From Oscillospiraceae bacterium (GTDB lineage Bacteria; Bacillota; Clostridia; Oscillospirales; Oscillospiraceae), in assembly GCA_017480395.1 (NCBI GenBank), contig JAFVAS010000247.1, positions 1-9,717 of the forward strand: a DNA stretch of 9,717 nt, written 5' to 3'. The notes under the pieces were generated by a model, which saw nothing but the letters and a program-made list of their open reading frames with translations, made no database searches and had not been told where the DNA came from. Positions 6,543 to 9,717 of this stretch are shown here, piece by piece. The number at the start of each line of letters is the position of its first letter. The first letter of the stretch is position 1. The translations under genes and the position numbers were made by a program.

Positions 6543-9446
6543 ATGCAAGCAAACGACATCATCCACGGCTTTACCGTCCGCTACACCCAGTCCCTGCCCG
6601 AAATCGGCGCGACGCTGGTGCGCATGTCCCACCCCAAGAGCGGGGCCGACCTGGTCTGGCTGGACCGGCGGGACGACAACAAGACCTTTGCCATCACCTT
6701 CAAGACCATCCCCCAGGACGACACCGGCGTGTTCCACATTCTGGAGCACTCCGTCCTCTCCGGCTCCCGGAAGTACCCGGTGAAGGAGCCCTTTGTGGAG
6801 CTGCTCAAGAGCTCCATGAACACCTTCCTGAACGCCTTCACCTTCCCGGACAAGACCATGTACCCCGTCTGCTCCCGCAACGATCAGGATTTCCTGAACC
6901 TGATGGACGTGTATATGGACGCGGTGCTCCACCCCCTCAGCATCTCCAATCCCCAGGCCTTTCTGCAGGAGGGCTGGCACTACGAGCTGGAGGCACCCGA
7001 CGGCGAGCTGGCCATCAACGGCGTGGTCTACAACGAGATGAAGGGCTCCTTTGCCTCCTCCGACACCGTGCTGGACGCGGAGATGAACCGGCTGCTCTTC
7101 CCGGACAACTGCTACGGCTGGGAGTCCGGCGGCCACCCGGATCACATCCCGGAGCTGACCTATGAGCACTATCTGGCCAGCCACGCCCGGTTCTATCACC
7201 CCTCCAACGCCCGCATCTTCCTGGACGGCAGCATCGACACCGACGCCGTCCTCGCCCGGCTGGACGGCTTCCTCTCCGAGTTTGACGCCATCGACGTCCA
7301 CGCGGACATCCCCCTCCAGGCCCCCGTCGCCCCGGCGGAGCGCACCGTATTCTACGAGATCGGGCCGGAGGACGACGAGAGCCGGAGGGTCATCCTGTCC
7401 AAGGGCTTCGGCTTCGCCCGCTTTGACGAGCCGGAGAAGCTCCTGGCCTTCTCCGCCCTCTCCGACGTGCTGTGCTCCTCCAACGATTCCCCGCTGAAGA
7501 AGGCGGTGCTGGAGGCGGGCCTGGCCGACGACGTGTCCCTGAGCCTGATGGACGGGGTGCAGCAGTCCTATATCAGCCTGATCGTCCGCAACGCCGCCGA
7601 GGCGGATGAGGACGCCATCTGGGCCGCCCTCCGGGACGCCGTGGAGGAGCAGGTCAAAAACGGCATTGACCGCGCCCAGCTGCGGGCGGTGCTCGACCGC
7701 CTGGAGTTCTCCGCCCGGGCCAAGGATTTCGGCTCCACCCCCCGGGGACTGGTCTACGGCATGCTGGCCCAACAGAGCTGGCTCTACGGCGGCGACCCCG
7801 CCCAGGATCTGCGCTCCTTCTCCCTCTTCGCCCCGCTGCGGGACAGGCTGGAGACCGACTATTTCGAGGCCCTGCTGCGGGAGGCGCTGCTGGACAACCC
7901 CCACCGCGCCACCCTGAAAATGCTGCCCTCCAAGACCCTGGGCGAGGAGAAGCAGGCGGCGGAGCGCGCCCGACTGCGCGCGCTGAAGGAGCGCTGGAGC
8001 GCCCAGGAGGTCGAAGCGGTCATCGACGGCTTCCGCGCCTTCCGCGCCGCCCAGGAGGCCCCCGACGCCCCCGAGCAGCTCTCCACCCTGCCCCGGCTCT
8101 CCCTGGCGGACATCCCGGAGGAGATCCCCCCGGTGGCACAGTCCGTCTCCACCCTGGAGGGCGTCACGCTCCTCCATCAGGTTCTGGAGACCGACGGCAT
8201 CCTCTACCTAGACCTCTATTTCTCCCAGCGGGATGTGCCGGAGGAGCAGCTCAGCCTGCTCTCCCTGCTCGCCTCGCTGTACAGCGACGTGGACACCGAG
8301 AACCACAGCGCCCTGGACCTCTCCGCTGAGATCGACCGCACTCTGGGCGGCTTCTCCGTCGCACCCATGGTGGTGGGCCGCCGGGAGACCCCGGAGGTCT
8401 GCGATCCCTATCTGGTGGTGCGCCTGGCCCTGCTGGAGAGCAAGAAGGCCCAGGCCCTGGCCCTGATCGACGAGATTCTGAACGCCTCCCGCTTCACCGA
8501 CGCCGTCCAGATCGGCAATCTGGTGCGGCAGCAGCGCGTGGAGCTGGAGCAGCAGATCACCATGTCCGGCAACGCCTTTGCCAGCCAGCGGCTCTCCGCC
8601 CGCTGCTGCGCCGCCGGGGCGGTGTCGGAGCGGCTGAGCGGCATCACCCTGCTGCGGGCGCTCCAGGGCTGGGACAAATCCCTGCCCGACGGCGGGGAGG
8701 CGCTGTGCCAGGCACTGACCGCGCTGAGCGCGGGCCGCTTCTCCCGCGCCCGCCTCACCGTCAGCCTCACCGGCGCGATGGACGAGGGGTGGCTGCGGCA
8801 GGTGATCGCCCGCTTCCCCGACACGCCCATGGGCGAGGCGGCGGATTACACCCTGTTCCCCCAGGAGAACGAGGGCTTCCTGATTCCCGCGGAGATCGGC
8901 TTTGCCGCCAAGGTCTCCCACCTCAGCCGGACGGAGGGCGTCAGCGCCGGCGCGCTGAAGGTGGCGGCGCAGTTCCTGACCTATGACTACCTCTGGAGCG
9001 AGGTGCGGGTCAAGGGCGGCGCCTACGGCACCGGCTGCGGCACCAGCGCCTCCGGCTCCGTCAGCTTCACCTCCTACCGCGACCCCAGCCCGGCCCGCTC
9101 CCTCTCCGTTTACGACGGGGCGGGGGACGCCCTGCGGGCGCTGTGCCGGGCGGATGAGGCGGAGCGCACCAAGTATATCGTCAGCACCATCGCCGGGGAG
9201 GAGCCGGTGCGCACCCCCCGCCTGGAGGGGAGCTACGCCGCCACCCTCTACCTGCTGGGGGAGACCGCCGAAAAGCGGCAGAAAAAGCACAGCGAGATGC
9301 TGCACACCTCCCCCGACGACCTGCTCCGGGTGGCCGACGCCCTGGATGTGCTCACCGCCGGGGCGGGCATCTGCGTCATCGGCGGCAAGGAGACTCTGGA
9401 CGCCTGCGGCGACGCCCTGGCCCGGGTGGAGGCCATTCAGGCGTAA
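6543..9446 (+). CDS. M16C family zinc metallopeptidase (presequence protease-like)
   Basis: The 967-residue protein is complete and of normal length for PreP/Cym1-type M16C peptidases, which fold into a closed chamber from one polypeptide and degrade short unfolded peptides. The inverted zinc motif HXXEH is HILEH at residues 65-69 (H65, catalytic E68, H69). The distal zinc ligand is E165 in VVYNEMKG, 96 residues after H69, as I recall for plant PreP. The C-terminal half keeps the substrate-binding R822 and Y828 in VRVKGGAYG, followed by SYRDP, another family hallmark. Order: catalytic M16 domain about 20-230, second M16 domain to about 450, a charged linker/M16C-associated region from about 455 to 700, and the C-terminal pair of domains to 967. 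No signal peptide or membrane segment is seen, so it is probably cytoplasmic and active in peptide turnover. It is monocistronic, with its own promoter and a terminator 12 bases after its stop. All key residues are present. Confidence 0.95.
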   Translation: MQANDIIHGFTVRYTQSLPEIGATLVRMSHPKSGADLVWLDRRDDNKTFAITFKTIPQDDTGVFHILEHSVLSGSRKYPVKEPFVELLKSSMNTFLNAFTFPDKTMYPVCSRNDQDFLNLMDVYMDAVLHPLSISNPQAFLQEGWHYELEAPDGELAINGVVYNEMKGSFASSDTVLDAEMNRLLFPDNCYGWESGGHPDHIPELTYEHYLASHARFYHPSNARIFLDGSIDTDAVLARLDGFLSEFDAIDVHADIPLQAPVAPAERTVFYEIGPEDDESRRVILSKGFGFARFDEPEKLLAFSALSDVLCSSNDSPLKKAVLEAGLADDVSLSLMDGVQQSYISLIVRNAAEADEDAIWAALRDAVEEQVKNGIDRAQLRAVLDRLEFSARAKDFGSTPRGLVYGMLAQQSWLYGGDPAQDLRSFSLFAPLRDRLETDYFEALLREALLDNPHRATLKMLPSKTLGEEKQAAERARLRALKERWSAQEVEAVIDGFRAFRAAQEAPDAPEQLSTLPRLSLADIPEEIPPVAQSVSTLEGVTLLHQVLETDGILYLDLYFSQRDVPEEQLSLLSLLASLYSDVDTENHSALDLSAEIDRTLGGFSVAPMVVGRRETPEVCDPYLVVRLALLESKKAQALALIDEILNASRFTDAVQIGNLVRQQRVELEQQITMSGNAFASQRLSARCCAAGAVSERLSGITLLRALQGWDKSLPDGGEALCQALTALSAGRFSRARLTVSLTGAMDEGWLRQVIARFPDTPMGEAADYTLFPQENEGFLIPAEIGFAAKVSHLSRTEGVSAGALKVAAQFLTYDYLWSEVRVKGGAYGTGCGTSASGSVSFTSYRDPSPARSLSVYDGAGDALRALCRADEAERTKYIVSTIAGEEPVRTPRLEGSYAATLYLLGETAEKRQKKHSEMLHTSPDDLLRVADALDVLTAGAGICVIGGKETLDACGDALARVEAIQA

Positions 9447-9458
9447 TGCGCAAAAAAG

Positions 9459-9492
9459 AAAAGACCCTTCGGCTCACGCCGAAGGGTCTTTT
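9459..9492. terminator. Bidirectional intrinsic terminator between convergent genes
   Basis: AAAAGACCCTTCGGC (9459-9473) and its exact complement GCCGAAGGGTCTTTT (9478-9492) form a 15-bp stem with a 4-base loop. On the plus strand the stem ends in TTTT; on the minus strand TTTT is followed by C and a run of six T (9457-9452). It starts 12 bases after the peptidase stop and also encloses the stop codon of the convergent gene, so it can serve both strands, with the stronger T-tract on the minus strand. Confidence 0.9.
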
Positions 9493-9717
9493 GCCCGCTC
9501 CAGGAGCGGTTGAGCGAGCTTGCGATTAAAAAAGTCGATGAGCGGGCCCATAAAGAAGGCGGTGACGATGGTGCCCACGCCGATGGCCCCCGCCGTCCGG
9601 AACCCCAGCAGGCAGAACCCGGCAGCCACGCACACAAGGTCGGTGCCCACCCGCTGAAACCGGAAGGGGGCCGGGGTGCGCCGATCCAGCACCAGCGCCC
9701 AGACATCGTAGGTGGAC
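9474..9717 (-). CDS. YczE/YyaS/YitT-like membrane protein, C-terminal fragment (5' end outside the window)
   Basis: The minus-strand frame is open from the right window edge to TGA at 9476-9474 and gives about 80 residues. Two hydrophobic segments are visible: VGTDLVCVAAGFCLLGF, and a second one in AGAIGVGTIVTAFFMGPLID. The GxGTIxxAxxxGPxIxFF pattern recalls the C terminus of the YczE/YyaS/YitT family of multi-pass membrane proteins of unknown function, judged from memory. A basic tail (NRKLAQPLLERAKDPSA) follows, consistent with a cytoplasmic C terminus. A GTG at 9692 could be read as a start, but the frame continues upstream with STYDVWAL, which fits the family, so a fragment of a longer gene is more likely. 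The last codons lie inside the terminator stem. Confidence 0.65.
   Translation of the reverse strand, partial: STYDVWALVLDRRTPAPFRFQRVGTDLVCVAAGFCLLGFRTAGAIGVGTIVTAFFMGPLIDFFNRKLAQPLLERAKDPSA

Noticed and set aside
6123..8177. Minus-strand open frame of 684 codons over the peptidase gene and intergenic region
   Set aside because: It is in-register antisense to a gene with complete M16C catalytic residues, and its end runs through the operon promoter and leader. The biased composition shows it is a shadow.
9437..9706. Minus-strand 89-codon frame with an ATG start near the right edge
   Set aside because: It lacks a family signature and is rich in W, S, P and R as in shadow frames. The overlapping frame ending at 9474 shows membrane segments and a recognisable G-x-GTI pattern.

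Overview
The window looks like chromosomal DNA from a high-GC member of the Clostridia, most plausibly an Oscillospiraceae-type gut bacterium. This is inferred from strong AGGAGG-type ribosome binding sites, sigma-A-like promoters, a Gram-positive-style secreted/anchored protein, a PreP-like M16C peptidase and the end of a YczE/YitT-like membrane protein. The taxonomy is inference; no rRNA or other marker gene is present.

Layout. Positions 1-6126 hold a two-gene minus-strand operon. The first gene (6126-3583, TTG start) encodes an 847-residue single-pass membrane protein with a signal peptide, an extracellular von Willebrand factor A (vWA) domain with a complete MIDAS metal site, a long beta-rich ectodomain, one transmembrane helix near the C terminus and a basic cytoplasmic tail domain. 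The second gene (3528 down to and past position 1) starts 54 bases later behind a perfect ribosome binding site. It encodes a very large tubulin/FtsZ-superfamily protein (tubulin-like family, Pfam Tubulin_2 type); at least 1176 residues are in the window and no stop is reached. It is easy to miss because it is open at the window edge and because a 1116-codon open frame lies antisense to it. Positions 6127-6542 are a divergent intergenic region with a well-formed promoter for the operon, a perfect 26-bp palindrome touching the operon's ribosome binding site, and a promoter plus ribosome binding site for the plus-strand gene. Positions 6543-9446 encode a complete 967-residue M16C (presequence-protease-like) zinc metallopeptidase. 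It ends in a bidirectional terminator (9459-9492) shared with a convergent, partial minus-strand gene for a YczE/YyaS/YitT-like membrane protein (9474-9717).

How the genes may work together. The vWA protein and the tubulin-like protein are adjacent, co-directional, tightly spaced and appear to have one promoter. The simplest reading is a membrane receptor or adhesion protein whose cytoplasmic domain couples to a cytoplasmic tubulin-like nucleotide-binding protein, possibly a filament former. The coupling is inferred from gene organisation and protein topology, not shown. The M16C peptidase and the YczE-like gene are ordinary neighbours with no evident link to this pair. The most interesting material in the window is the vWA/tubulin pair and the hairpin in its leader.
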